Source: Chryseobacterium gambrini (GTDB lineage: Bacteria; Bacteroidota; Bacteroidia; Flavobacteriales; Weeksellaceae). From it: a stretch of DNA of 64,000 nucleotides. The position numbers were made by a program, and so were the translations under genes. Position 1 is the first letter of the stretch. Each line of letters starts with the position of its first letter. The notes beneath the pieces were generated by a model. The model saw nothing but the letters and a program-made list of their open reading frames with translations, was not told the origin of the DNA and searched no databases. This document shows, in pieces, positions 1 through 9,910 of this stretch. The stretch lies in the NCBI RefSeq assembly GCF_900156825.1, contig NZ_FTOV01000005.1:186001-250000 (forward strand). The letters are read 5' to 3'.

Positions 1-209
1 CTCCACATACCATTTTATTGTGCTTTACCCTCTTTTTTTTCTAAAAATTCCGCAGACTGACAGTTTATTCTTCTATCCAATTAATTGATTAAAATCTCAG
101 ATCATTCGTTTTATAAGGCTTAATTAAATATACAGATCTGCTTCGCCTGCGGAAAAAACCTGAACAAATTCTTAAAAACCACAATCATCTGAATTTGTAC
201 AGTTCCTAA

Positions 210-3200
210 TTAAAATTCAAACTCACCAATCAGAATTCCGTCATCATTCCCTCTTACATTTTCTTTCTGATTCTGAAACACTACTGTTTTTCTTTCCTGC
301 TTCCCTGTTGCATAATTAATATAAACTTCTGCCATAATCGCGGTTGGTCCGGCAATTCCCACCTGTCTTTCTCCAAAGAAATTGGTCTGGATTTTATATT
401 TTCCTTTAATTGCTTTTTTCAGCAGAAATTGTTCCGGTCCGAAACCTCTCGTAAAATCATTGCTCAGTCTCCCTCCAATTTCTGTTTCCGGATGACTGTA
501 GTAACAACGTTCGTTATTGGGATCAGTAACCCAAAGATCGATATCGGTATCGTCTTTATTCCAGTTGATCACTACTCTGATATTTACCGGAAGATCTGCA
601 ATAATCTTAGGATTGATGTTCTTAAGATCCAGTCTGCTTCCGTACTTGCTGATCAGTTCATTGATCTCCATGATCACTATTTCCTCTATTCCATCGTCTC
701 GGTCTGCTAATTCCCTTGTATAAGACTGGGTGAGAACTTTATATAAATTTTCCAGAGCCTGATGATATTTTCCGTTATCTTCCAATGCCAAAGCATAATC
801 TCTGTAACTTTGCGGATCAAACGGTCTCCATTCCAATACCTTCTGAGAGACAAAAAGTTCTTTATCATAAACTTCAGACTGCTTTAATTTATAGGCTAAA
901 AGCTTGTACAATTCTTCATTTTCAATATCAAGATCTGCAATAGAACTCAATACTTTAAGTCCGTATTTTTTATCATTATTTTTAAACAGCAACTGAGCAA
1001 CATCAAAATAATACTGAGGCAGGTTTTCATATTGCGCTCTGTTTTTCAGATAAACTTCATATATTTTTTCAGGGTTTTTAGCAGAATTAAAAAATTTCAT
1101 ATAATCTGCATTGGATTCCACCTCAATTAAATTCACTCTTCCTGAATTCATTACTTCGGAAATTCCCTGCGTTTTCATTGAATCTGCTTTTGCAGTCCAT
1201 CCTGAATTAACACTCATTCCTGAAACTCGCCCTTCAAGCGACTGAACTGAATTATTTGAAGCAATAGAAGCAGTTCCTCTTACATTGATCTGTTGATTTC
1301 TTACTGGTTCAGATGTTATCACCGTCGATGAGGAAACCATTGCATCTTGTCTTTTTTTAACTCCCAACGCTCCGGTTATCACCACCTCCTGAATATCATT
1401 AGATCTACGATTAGAAACAGGTACTTCTAATCGATCAACTTGCACAGGTGGAGCATCCACTTTCGGAGGAACATTCGCAGTTGGCGGCGGAGCATAAACA
1501 GATTCTTTCACTCCTTCCTGATTAGTTACTCCGGTAACTACCACCTCCTCAATTCTTTGGGTTCTGCTATCAGAATCGATTAGTTCATCATAATCAGGTT
1601 CCGGATATCGTTTTAATTCCTTCTTTTTCTTATATTCTGTTTTCCACCAGTCCTTCAGGTTTTGTGTCATTCTTTCCGCATCATCCATCAGATCTTTCAC
1701 GCGCTCATCTTTTGCAGCCCTGTTGTTTTTAACCATCTCATCAAACCTGGCTTTTAATTCTACAGGCGGAGCGATATCATAACGGACGTAATCTTCCACA
1801 TTTTCCAAAACCATCAGGCTCATATTATTACTTACCAAACTGAACTGTTTGCTGATATTTTTAATCTCCTCTTTATTTTCTTTTTCAAAGATTTCAAGTT
1901 CATTCAGTTTCTTCTGTGCCCAGAATTTTGAAATTTCCCAGTCTTTTACCGCGTGTTCATTTATATTTAAATTAATGACTTTTGTTTCGGTTACTTCATT
2001 TCCATATCCGAATTTTGCCTTAACTGTTGTTTGGTTTTCTTTTAAAATACCTGTCAGCACAAAATCCTCAGAAATGGTTTGCGTTAGAGAAGGATAGACT
2101 TCAGAAAGCTGAGCATTATTTTCAATTCCTAAAAATTTTAAAGGCTGAAATAATAAACTTCGAACCACCTTTTTAGGATCATTTTCGTTCAGGTTTAAAA
2201 ATTCTCCGCCTGTTTTGCTGCTGATGAATTTCAACTGATTAAAATTCGCAGCATTGGATGAGGAAATGGTATAAACCGGCTTTGTCCAGATCATTTTCAG
2301 TTCTCCGAAAGACGACAATCCGTCTGTAAAGAAAAAGATTTCATCTTCACGAAGCGACTCCAGTTTTCCGAAATCTGTTCCGCCGTCGTATGTTGTTTTT
2401 AACAGATAAGCTTTTAACTGATTCCAGTTTCCGTCATTAATTCTGAAAGTCTGTCCTTCTTCGAATGTATTATTAATGAAATATATCTTTACATTCAGGT
2501 TTTTATTGGTCTTAAAATATTCTTCCAGTAAAGCCAGTTCTTTTGAATGATCGCGTTTCTTTCCGCTTAAAGAATTATCCCAGACAATCGCCAGTTTATT
2601 GGGAAGCCTTTTGGCTCTTTCGTTTGAACTAACCGCAATATTTGCAAGAAAATAAGATGAATTACCAGAAGCTTTCTGTATTAAAACACTTTGGTTTTCA
2701 TGATCCTGAGGAAAATTAATCTTTAAATTATTTCCGGGCTTATATTGTGTTTTGTGCGTTTCGGCAACCCAAATATTTCCGTTTTTAACGAAATGAAAAC
2801 TTCCGTCCGGCTTTTCTTCGAGCCGTGGAGAATTCAAACTCTGAAAAACGGTTGTTTTAACATTAAATTCAGGAATCTCTGAGCTGTAATTCAACGGTAA
2901 AAAATACTGGTAAGAGTTCCCTGCTTTTTTCAGTTCATAATGATAGGTAATCTGAACAGTTCTTTCGCCACCATTTGCAGCGATCGGATAAACTGTTGTA
3001 CGAAAGCTGTTTCCTTCTACTTTTTCAAGGATTCCCGGATCAATATTTCTTTTTTTAATCGTTTCGTAAACTTCTTTTGCTTTTTCTTTTTCAACAGGAA
3101 CAGCATTTCTTAGTTTACCATTGATGTCTAAAGCATAACCGCTTGCATTAACTCCTTCGGGAAGCGGAAAGGTAACTCTCCCTTCTCTTAACCTATCTGA

Positions 3201-3395
3201 GTTATTTTTAAAAACCATCGTCACGATATTGGTAGAAATTCTTCCTGTGATTTTGGTTTCAATATTCAGTTTCTGAAGGACAACCTGATTGCTCTTTTCA
3301 TAACCTCCCTTTCCATTACCCGTTTCAATCGTCGGAATCTGCGCCAAATAGAAAACCGGTAAAAAAAGCAGGATCTTTATATATAAATTTTTCAT
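210..3395 (-). CDS. VIT-domain / DUF2135 secreted protein with TonB-plug-like linker
   Basis: A signal peptide ending in 'FYLAQ' is followed by a vault/inter-alpha-trypsin (VIT) domain at about residues 35-165 and a von Willebrand-A-like region at 270-400 ('FFFTDGLSSFG'). A charged proline-rich linker spans about 600-740. A TPR-like stretch lies near 770-900, and a DUF2135 (YfaP-type) domain near 960-1060 ('DIDLWVTDPN'). The linker holds 'IEEVVVTG' and 'IQEVVITGALGVKK', motifs normally found at the plug of SusC-like TonB receptors, plus 'VQSLEGRVSGMSV'. Function is unknown; a cell-envelope location is inferred. An ATG 12 bases upstream (3407) is also possible; the ATG at 3395 gives a standard 'MKN' signal peptide. 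The gene stands alone, with a 267-base gap to the next gene. Residue numbers count from the 3407 start. Confidence 0.75.
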   Translation of the reverse strand: MKNLYIKILLFLPVFYLAQIPTIETGNGKGGYEKSNQVVLQKLNIETKITGRISTNIVTMVFKNNSDRLREGRVTFPLPEGVNASGYALDINGKLRNAVPVEKEKAKEVYETIKKRNIDPGILEKVEGNSFRTTVYPIAANGGERTVQITYHYELKKAGNSYQYFLPLNYSSEIPEFNVKTTVFQSLNSPRLEEKPDGSFHFVKNGNIWVAETHKTQYKPGNNLKINFPQDHENQSVLIQKASGNSSYFLANIAVSSNERAKRLPNKLAIVWDNSLSGKKRDHSKELALLEEYFKTNKNLNVKIYFINNTFEEGQTFRINDGNWNQLKAYLLKTTYDGGTDFGKLESLREDEIFFFTDGLSSFGELKMIWTKPVYTISSSNAANFNQLKFISSKTGGEFLNLNENDPKKVVRSLLFQPLKFLGIENNAQLSEVYPSLTQTISEDFVLTGILKENQTTVKAKFGYGNEVTETKVINLNINEHAVKDWEISKFWAQKKLNELEIFEKENKEEIKNISKQFSLVSNNMSLMVLENVEDYVRYDIAPPVELKARFDEMVKNNRAAKDERVKDLMDDAERMTQNLKDWWKTEYKKKKELKRYPEPDYDELIDSDSRTQRIEEVVVTGVTNQEGVKESVYAPPPTANVPPKVDAPPVQVDRLEVPVSNRRSNDIQEVVITGALGVKKRQDAMVSSSTVITSEPVRNQQINVRGTASIASNNSVQSLEGRVSGMSVNSGWTAKADSMKTQGISEVMNSGRVNLIEVESNADYMKFFNSAKNPEKIYEVYLKNRAQYENLPQYYFDVAQLLFKNNDKKYGLKVLSSIADLDIENEELYKLLAYKLKQSEVYDKELFVSQKVLEWRPFDPQSYRDYALALEDNGKYHQALENLYKVLTQSYTRELADRDDGIEEIVIMEINELISKYGSRLDLKNINPKIIADLPVNIRVVINWNKDDTDIDLWVTDPNNERCYYSHPETEIGGRLSNDFTRGFGPEQFLLKKAIKGKYKIQTNFFGERQVGIAGPTAIMAEVYINYATGKQERKTVVFQNQKENVRGNDDGILIGEFEF

Positions 3396-3662
3396 AGGTA
3401 ATATCATTTTAGTTTTTACAGATGTCTCTATTTATATAGATGCAGAAAAATGGAAAAGCGTTGGAAACAATTTTAAAGAAATGTTGTATTTTATAACTGC
3501 AAAATCATAACATATTGATTATAAGCAATATAAAACCAGGTGTTTTTTTTATTTTTTTTCATGATTATTACAAGAAGTATAGCCTCCGAATTGTAATCAG
3601 AAGAAAAAAAGGATTGGAAATAAAATTACGGGACGTAGATAAATGGATTTTTCTTAGAAAAA

Positions 3663-6359
3663 CTATTCAAAATTATTCAGAAAATCAAACAGATCATCTT
3701 CCGGTTTCAGCCCGAGTTTTTTTCTCAGTCTGGATCGGCTTACATTGATACTGGAAGGCAATACCTGAAAAATATCTGCCATTTCTTTAGAATTCAGCCC
3801 AATTTTAAGGTATGCGCATAAACGCAGATCGTATATGGAAAGATTGGGAAATTTCTTCCTCATTGCCTTGAAAAACTCCTGATGAAGTTCATCCATCTGG
3901 ATTTCGAATGTATGATCGTCTGTTTCCAGATAGGTTTTCAGGGTTCTGCGGATTTCACCGAGTCTTATTTTAGAAATATTCGGGTTATTTTCTATTTCAA
4001 GTATTTTTTCATTAATGGTAGAAAGAAGGCGGTTTTTATCTTCATCTTCTTTGGCTTTGGTGGCAAGTTCTATGGTTTTGTTTTTGATCTCTTCTTTGAG
4101 GTTATTTTTCTCATTTTCAAGCTGTCGCTGTTTTTCAAAAAACATTTCCTGTCTGTGCTTTTCTGCCTGTTCGCGAAGTGCATTCTGCTCTTTTTTCAGA
4201 AGTTCCAGTTTTTGTTTTTTCAGTTTATTTTCCTGATATTTTTTAAGGAAGTAAAAAAAGCCCGCTATCATAAGAAGATAAGCTGCATAACTATACAGGC
4301 TTCTGTACCAAGGCGGATTGATTCTAAAGGTAAATGTTTTTACGTCAGATATCTGGTTTCCGATTTTAGCTTTTACCAAAAAGCTGTATGTTCCTTCTTT
4401 GAGACCAAGAAACTCTATTTTATTTTCAGAATTCCAGACAGACCAGTCTTTTGAAAATCCATCCAGAAAGTACTGATATTCTACTCCTTCTTCGTTGGGA
4501 AGCGAAAATACAAAACGGAGATTATTGAACCGGTAAGGAAGCTTTTGATTTTCTTCCAGATCAAAATTTCCCATATTGTTAAACATCTGTGCCTTCGTGA
4601 AAATAAGCCGGGAACTGAACCTGTTCTTATCCTGAAAATTCAGTTTTTCCAACGCAAAACCGTTGTATATAGGGAAAAAGTTATATTCCGCAGATAATTT
4701 TTGGGGAATATAAAATCCGGAAAGCTTACCGTTAATAAGCGGGAGCTGTAATTTTTCAGAAGCAGGAGAAAATGTATTGTTTGAATAACTGAAATCATAC
4801 TGTTCTGAAGAAGTAACAATTTTTATCTTCCCATTATTATTGTAAATATGCGGCAGATTTCCTTTAAAATTACTATCGGGAAAAATCTGACGATTAACCG
4901 CGTTAAAACTGGCATCAACGGTTGTCCGCAAGATCCCGTAATTAGGAATATTGATCCAGATTGTATGATCATTTTCCACTTCAATCTGACTTACCGCTCC
5001 TACAATTAAATTCAGCTTTTTTATGAATTTGAGTGTATTGTTTTCTTTTTTGTAAACGAAAATTCCAGAATAGTTTCCTGTTAAAACATAATCTTTCCTG
5101 AAAGGGGTAATTGCAGAAACGCCATATTCATTATTAACTTTTTTTAAACTGTTTTTCTCCAGAATAAAAAGTCCTTTATCGTGACCGCAATACAGATTTC
5201 CGTCAATATTTTTAAGCGTCCAAACCTGTCCTTCCGATCCTTCTACCATTCGTAAAAAATTGCCGGATCCCGAATTTCCCATTTCATTCCAGTCTGTAAA
5301 ATACAATCCTTGATTAGAACCTAAAAAGAAAGTATCGTCTTTAAAAGCTGCTGTGTAACCCGTCCCGAAATCATCATCCTGACTGTAAAAATAGGTAATA
5401 TGATTTTGAATATCTACAGAAGAGATTCCATAATCCAGACCGAGCCACAGTTTACCGCTTTTTTGGTAATTCATGCACAAAACGGTATTATTAGGCAAGC
5501 CTTTGCTTTTGTTAATGTGCTGAATGATTTTTCCGTTCAGATCCGTAATGTATATTCCGTCCAGTATAGTTCCGAAAGCGTAATACTGTGTCCCCAAAGT
5601 AATGAAACTGAAAACTTTGTTTTTGATAAGCACTGAAGAAACTTCAAGCTGAATAGGGATAAGTCTGCCGTTATTCCATTCAAAAATTCCTTTATCTTTA
5701 GTAATGATGCGTAGAGAATTTCCGTTAAAAAAAACACCGCTTACATCCAAAGAGCTCTTATCGGGATAAGAAAACAGGAGTTTCAACTGTATTCCGTCGT
5801 ACTCAAAGAGTCCTTTTTTTTCATCGGCAAGAAACAATCTTCCGTTGACGAAGAAACTATTGGAAAATCTGGATTTTGCAGAAAATTTGGTGAGTTTTTT
5901 TTCCGAACGTATATAAATGTTTTGATGAGATACAAAAACCATCTGATTTTTAATCTGATATGTTCCCCAAAACTCCTCATTAACGCCACCTATTTTCTTT
6001 TTGAAAGGATACAGCGAAGTAAAAGTGAATTTTCTGAATTTATTTCTTTTCCAGATCCCAAAATCCATATCCGCTCCAGCGTAAATGGTAGAATCATTGG
6101 CAACATATAAAGATCTTGTATAGCCACGGTAACTTTTAAAATGTCCCCATGTTTTACCATCAAACTCCAGAAGCCCGTCTTCGGAAGCCATGTAGATCAT
6201 GCCGTTTTTTGCCGATTTAATATCCCAGATTTTACCGTGATTTCCATAGCTTTCGGGCAGATAATTCTGCACAAAGGGCATTCCTTTTTCTAAAATGCTC
6301 TGTGCATTAGAAAAAAAACTCAGGAACAGTAAAAAGTAAACAAAAAAGTATTTCAGCAT
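3663..6359 (-). CDS. Membrane-bound propeller/Y_Y_Y sensor with LuxR-type DNA-binding domain
   Basis: This is a one-component regulator of about 898 residues. A signal peptide ('LSFFSNAQS') precedes repeats typical of two-component-regulator beta-propellers (about 30-600) and a Y_Y_Y domain (about 620-680). One membrane helix lies near 692-710, followed by a charged coiled coil (about 715-790) and a LuxR-like helix-turn-helix at the C-terminus ('LNSKEMADIFQVLPSSINV'). No histidine kinase or receiver domain is present, so the signal must pass directly to the cytoplasmic DNA-binding end. It lies just downstream of the glucan genes, separated by a strong terminator, and is the best candidate regulator of that locus (inference). 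A TTG at 6368 is an alternative start, but the ATG at 6359 is preferred. The TPR regulator at 46.7 kb has a similar C-terminus. Confidence 0.8.
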   Translation of the reverse strand: MLKYFFVYFLLFLSFFSNAQSILEKGMPFVQNYLPESYGNHGKIWDIKSAKNGMIYMASEDGLLEFDGKTWGHFKSYRGYTRSLYVANDSTIYAGADMDFGIWKRNKFRKFTFTSLYPFKKKIGGVNEEFWGTYQIKNQMVFVSHQNIYIRSEKKLTKFSAKSRFSNSFFVNGRLFLADEKKGLFEYDGIQLKLLFSYPDKSSLDVSGVFFNGNSLRIITKDKGIFEWNNGRLIPIQLEVSSVLIKNKVFSFITLGTQYYAFGTILDGIYITDLNGKIIQHINKSKGLPNNTVLCMNYQKSGKLWLGLDYGISSVDIQNHITYFYSQDDDFGTGYTAAFKDDTFFLGSNQGLYFTDWNEMGNSGSGNFLRMVEGSEGQVWTLKNIDGNLYCGHDKGLFILEKNSLKKVNNEYGVSAITPFRKDYVLTGNYSGIFVYKKENNTLKFIKKLNLIVGAVSQIEVENDHTIWINIPNYGILRTTVDASFNAVNRQIFPDSNFKGNLPHIYNNNGKIKIVTSSEQYDFSYSNNTFSPASEKLQLPLINGKLSGFYIPQKLSAEYNFFPIYNGFALEKLNFQDKNRFSSRLIFTKAQMFNNMGNFDLEENQKLPYRFNNLRFVFSLPNEEGVEYQYFLDGFSKDWSVWNSENKIEFLGLKEGTYSFLVKAKIGNQISDVKTFTFRINPPWYRSLYSYAAYLLMIAGFFYFLKKYQENKLKKQKLELLKKEQNALREQAEKHRQEMFFEKQRQLENEKNNLKEEIKNKTIELATKAKEDEDKNRLLSTINEKILEIENNPNISKIRLGEIRRTLKTYLETDDHTFEIQMDELHQEFFKAMRKKFPNLSIYDLRLCAYLKIGLNSKEMADIFQVLPSSINVSRSRLRKKLGLKPEDDLFDFLNNFE

Positions 6360-6365
6360 TCTACT

Positions 6366-6373
6366 CAAATATA
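6366..6373 (-). promoter_or_regulatory. Putative -7 box (TATATTTG) of the propeller regulator
   Basis: Read on the minus strand this is TATATTTG, an exact match to the Bacteroidota TAnnTTTG -7 element. It lies only a few bases before the ATG at 6359, so the transcript would be nearly leaderless. No convincing -33 TTG was found. If real, it gives the regulator its own promoter, apart from the glucan genes. Confidence 0.35.
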
Positions 6374-6392
6374 GATAAAATTTAAGAAAAAA

Positions 6393-6416
6393 ACGTCCGT
6401 TTTTTTCAACGGACGT
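6393..6416 (-). terminator. Intrinsic terminator ending the glucan gene cluster
   Basis: A perfect 8-bp stem (ACGTCCGT/ACGGACGT) with an 8-base loop is followed on the minus strand by a run of T. It lies 24 bases after the stop of the T9SS binding-protein gene and before the regulator gene, so it should end the long minus-strand glucan transcript. Confidence 0.8.
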
Positions 6417-6440
6417 CTAATTATTTATTGTTAATTTTAA

Positions 6441-8021
6441 TTATTTCACAATAACTTTTGAAGACTGAACTTCCCCTTTATCTGTCGTGGTTTTCAAAAT
6501 ATACATTCCTTTAGCAAATCCTTGTGTGGATATGGTATTTGAGTTCTCACTCTTTACTTTTTGTCCCGATAAAGTATACACTTCGATCGTTTTTACTTTA
6601 CTTTCTGCCGTAATTGTTTCACCAACATTCGCAGGATTAGGATAAACTCTCAAGCTTTTGGAAACGGTAGTTTCATTGGTTCCCAATACTGTAGCTTTAT
6701 GAAAATAGAGATTATCAAAATAAACCGTTCCGATATTGGAAGTAATCACAAACTGGGCGATATCATTTCTTGCAGCATTATTCGTCCAACTGCTCAACGG
6801 AACATCGATAGAAAGCCATTGTCCTTTTACCAAAGCCGGTGTACTTCCTGTATTAAGCGGAAGTTCCAGTGCAGAAACCTCTCCGGAAGTTCCTCCCCAT
6901 TGTGAAAGTTTGAGATTGAATACTTTTCCTACCATATCCACACTATTGTCGATCCAGATATCCATATGGAAATGGGTGAAATTAGTTGCATTGATATGAT
7001 GTCCGGCTCCGCTAAAATCCACTCCCAGGAAATTAGTGAAAATAATTTTTTTAGTATCATTTCCCGATACCTGAATATCAGAAATACTGGAATCGTCCCA
7101 AACCGCAGACCATGCATCAATAGGAATATTGGCATAAGCATTACTGAACATGGAAATAACGTCTGTCGCAGCTCTCGCAGGAGGAGTTGGCGCAGCAACA
7201 TTAGGTCCTGAAACCACATAATTTACCGTGTATGTTTTGGTTACCAATCCGTTTTGTGAGGTTACCAGAACAGTTGCCGTACCCGGAATTGCCGATGACT
7301 GAGTAATGACTTTTGTTGCGCTTGCATTGGTGGTTGTAGCAGCAGTAATTTGCGGAACCGCCGTTGTACCCTGCGGATATTCCAATGTATAGGAAAGAAT
7401 CGCAGAACTGAACCCTGAAACAGTGGTTCCGTTTACTTTTAAATCGCTTAAAGTAGCATCTGCCGCCGGATTTATGGGATTTTTCCAGAAATAGATGTTA
7501 TCTAAATAAATATTAGATGGGTTTGTTCCTGACTGTCCGTCAAATTTTAGCTGAAAAACAGAATTCCAGGTCATTCCCGTAAATGCAGATTTTGGCAAAT
7601 CCACACTGCTCCATCCTGCATTCGTAAGAGGAACATTCACCAAAAATTCACTGGCGCCCGTTCCATTGTTGATGGGCGAAACTTTAAGAACAGCTCCTGC
7701 GGTGTTTGTCCATACATCAATATGAAGATATTCCATAGAAGCTGCATTCTGAGTAGTGAGTTCGGTTCCCTGATAATTGAAATTGGTATAAGCCAATATA
7801 CTATTTCCGGAACCAGAAACGGCTACAAAGTTAGGGTTTACAGTTACCGGGGGATTTTGTCCCCAATAAGGGCTGTAATTAGTAGCTACATTCGTATACG
7901 CATCACTGAATATAGAAATCACATCCGCGGCGGCTTTTGTAGGTGTCGGTGCATTAGTTGTTGGCTGAGAAAAGCCAAAACTAAATGCCAAAAGCATTAG
8001 AAAAAGAGATAAATTTTTCAT
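6441..8021 (-). CDS. T9SS-exported protein with two putative glycan-binding modules
   Basis: A secreted 526-residue protein: signal peptide ('FSFGFSQP'), module 1 (about 24-181), a cadherin-like beta-sandwich domain (about 188-268), module 2 (about 277-443), and a type IX secretion type A sorting domain (about 455-526, 'LRVYPNPANVGETI'). Both modules open with a P-T-P-rich linker and a 'VISIFSDAYTNV'-type motif and end in 'IYLDNIYFWK'-type strands, as in small carbohydrate-binding beta-sandwiches. Two more copies occur in the lipoprotein at 20764-22647. No catalytic domain is evident. Its position directly after the secreted GH16 suggests it binds beta-glucan at the cell surface (inference). 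Confidence 0.75.
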   Translation of the reverse strand: MKNLSLFLMLLAFSFGFSQPTTNAPTPTKAAADVISIFSDAYTNVATNYSPYWGQNPPVTVNPNFVAVSGSGNSILAYTNFNYQGTELTTQNAASMEYLHIDVWTNTAGAVLKVSPINNGTGASEFLVNVPLTNAGWSSVDLPKSAFTGMTWNSVFQLKFDGQSGTNPSNIYLDNIYFWKNPINPAADATLSDLKVNGTTVSGFSSAILSYTLEYPQGTTAVPQITAATTTNASATKVITQSSAIPGTATVLVTSQNGLVTKTYTVNYVVSGPNVAAPTPPARAATDVISMFSNAYANIPIDAWSAVWDDSSISDIQVSGNDTKKIIFTNFLGVDFSGAGHHINATNFTHFHMDIWIDNSVDMVGKVFNLKLSQWGGTSGEVSALELPLNTGSTPALVKGQWLSIDVPLSSWTNNAARNDIAQFVITSNIGTVYFDNLYFHKATVLGTNETTVSKSLRVYPNPANVGETITAESKVKTIEVYTLSGQKVKSENSNTISTQGFAKGMYILKTTTDKGEVQSSKVIVK

Positions 8022-8107
8022 CTTTATAAAGTTTTAAAAATTAGTATTATTGTTGATCTTTAATTTTCAGAAATGATATTCTTAAAAATCGCGAATCGTT
8101 TTTTGTC

Positions 8108-9808
8108 TTATTTTTTTACGATTTTATACGTATTGGCTCCTTTGGAATTTTCAATTCTGATTAAATAAGTACCTGCCGTAAAGGAACTAAAATCTAAATC
8201 CAAAGTCGTCCCCACATTTTTTTCAAAAAGTTTCTTCCCTGAAAAATCATAAAGTGTAACCATATTTTTGTTTTCAGGTAATTTCAGATTCAGGATATTT
8301 TCAACAGGATTGGGATAAAGCAGTTCTTTGGCTTTTAAAAAATCTGTAACTCCCAGAGAAATACACGCATCACCAACTACGTAAGAATAATATTTGGTCA
8401 CCGACATTCCTCCTGCGTAGGCAAACTTCACCGCATAATTAATGGGAGAACCCGCGGTTTGTCCTGTAATGGTACTCGAAAATTTCTTTCCGGAAACATT
8501 GGTCATTGGAGTTTCTGTAAAAGGAGTTTGTTTCCATAAATACGCTACAACACCTGTTTTATCAGTATCTAAAAGTTCAAACGTAATTTTCACATCGGTT
8601 CCAATGGTTTGGAAGTCGTATTTGTATCCGGTAGAAAACGCGCCCTGCGAAGCTAAAGTAGAGGTTCCGCTGCAAGCGGTATTGATATTGGAAAGAGTGG
8701 TTGCATTTACCGTGATGGGATTATTGGCAGCGGTATTTCCCGCAGCATCGCTTGCTGAAACCGTAAATGTATAGCTGGTTGTTGGACTCAAACCTGAAAT
8801 TATCACAGATTTCGGTATTCCTGATGTACCGTAAACCGTTTGCGTTGCACCACCCGAAATCTGATAGGTAATCGCTCCAAAATTATCGGTTGCATTTAGT
8901 AATAATTCTACGGAATCGCTGGTTACTGCTCCAACAGTTGCCGTAAAATTGGTAGGCGCAACCGTGTCCGGAGTAGTGTTTTGATAGACTCTCACATAAT
9001 CAATAATCATCGAAGCATCGGTAAATGTGGAAGGAATAGTTCCTGCAACACCGCCCATTGCAATATTAAGCAGCAGATACTGTTCTTTATCAAAAGGCCA
9101 GGTTGATGCATTTTTTACTGAAGGATTATAGGTATAATACGCTACTCCATCCAGCAAAAACGTAATTTGATTCGGCGACCAGTTCATCGAATAAATATGA
9201 TAATTGGCGGTAATATCCGATGATGCCAACATTCCGCCATGGTTGACAGAATTTCCTGACGAAGACGGCGTGTGCAAAGTACTTTGAATAAAGTTATCAG
9301 GAGCAGAAGGGAAAATTCCGTATTCCATCATATCGATTTCTCCGCAAGCCGGCCAATTGGTATTTCCGAAAGTAGAAGCGAAATAACCACCCGGTTCATT
9401 CACATTTTTTCCTAAAAGCCATATTGCAGGCCACGTTCCCTGATTTTTTGGGACTTTTGCTCGTACATCTACTCTGCCATATTTAAAAGCAAATTTTGAA
9501 TTGAGACGCGCTGAAGTATAATTTTTGGTAAATCCTTGATCGGTAAACACTTCTTTTTTGGCAACAATATTCAGTTCGCCATTGTTGGTGAAAGAATTTG
9601 TAATTGAATTCGTATAATGTTGTTGCTCATTATTATACCAACCTCCTGCAACTGGTAATTGCGTCTGATGAAACCATTTGACATTGTCAACCGCTCCGTT
9701 GGTGGAAAATTCGTCGGACCAAACCAGATCATTGTACACGACATCGACCTGCGCCAAATAGAGTGTGCTGAAAAGGAGTAGAACGATATGGTGTAATTTT
9801 TTGATCAT
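8108..9808 (-). CDS. Secreted GH16 endo-beta-1,3-glucanase (laminarinase-like), T9SS cargo
   Basis: A signal peptide ('STLYLAQ') is followed by a GH16 catalytic domain (about 25-275) with the signature GEIDMMEY. Glu157, Asp159 and Glu162 match the nucleophile, assisting acid and acid/base positions of the family. After this come a fibronectin type III domain (about 280-370), a domain of unclear type (about 375-480) and a T9SS type A sorting domain ('LLYPNPVENILNLKLPEN'). The extra Met in the ExDxxE motif is typical of beta-1,3(4)-glucanases rather than kappa-carrageenases or agarases, but the exact linkage cannot be read from sequence. It should act outside the cell to open the polymer. The 566-residue length is normal for a T9SS GH16 with accessory domains. 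Confidence 0.88.
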   Translation of the reverse strand: MIKKLHHIVLLLFSTLYLAQVDVVYNDLVWSDEFSTNGAVDNVKWFHQTQLPVAGGWYNNEQQHYTNSITNSFTNNGELNIVAKKEVFTDQGFTKNYTSARLNSKFAFKYGRVDVRAKVPKNQGTWPAIWLLGKNVNEPGGYFASTFGNTNWPACGEIDMMEYGIFPSAPDNFIQSTLHTPSSSGNSVNHGGMLASSDITANYHIYSMNWSPNQITFLLDGVAYYTYNPSVKNASTWPFDKEQYLLLNIAMGGVAGTIPSTFTDASMIIDYVRVYQNTTPDTVAPTNFTATVGAVTSDSVELLLNATDNFGAITYQISGGATQTVYGTSGIPKSVIISGLSPTTSYTFTVSASDAAGNTAANNPITVNATTLSNINTACSGTSTLASQGAFSTGYKYDFQTIGTDVKITFELLDTDKTGVVAYLWKQTPFTETPMTNVSGKKFSSTITGQTAGSPINYAVKFAYAGGMSVTKYYSYVVGDACISLGVTDFLKAKELLYPNPVENILNLKLPENKNMVTLYDFSGKKLFEKNVGTTLDLDFSSFTAGTYLIRIENSKGANTYKIVKK

Positions 9809-9910
9809 AATATTTTTTTAAATTTTAGATTATAGATTTTAAATTATAGATTAAACAAGTCTATATTTTTTAAACCTCGAATTTCTTGCAGCCCGACTTG
9901 ATTGGAGCTC

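Noticed and set aside
1..209. Left-edge region before the VIT-domain gene stop
   Set aside because: No gene, hairpin or repeat could be supported in these bases.
3882..4454. 190-residue plus-strand frame opposite the propeller regulator
   Set aside because: It is the antisense of a well-supported gene, very Phe-rich, with no start signal or domain.
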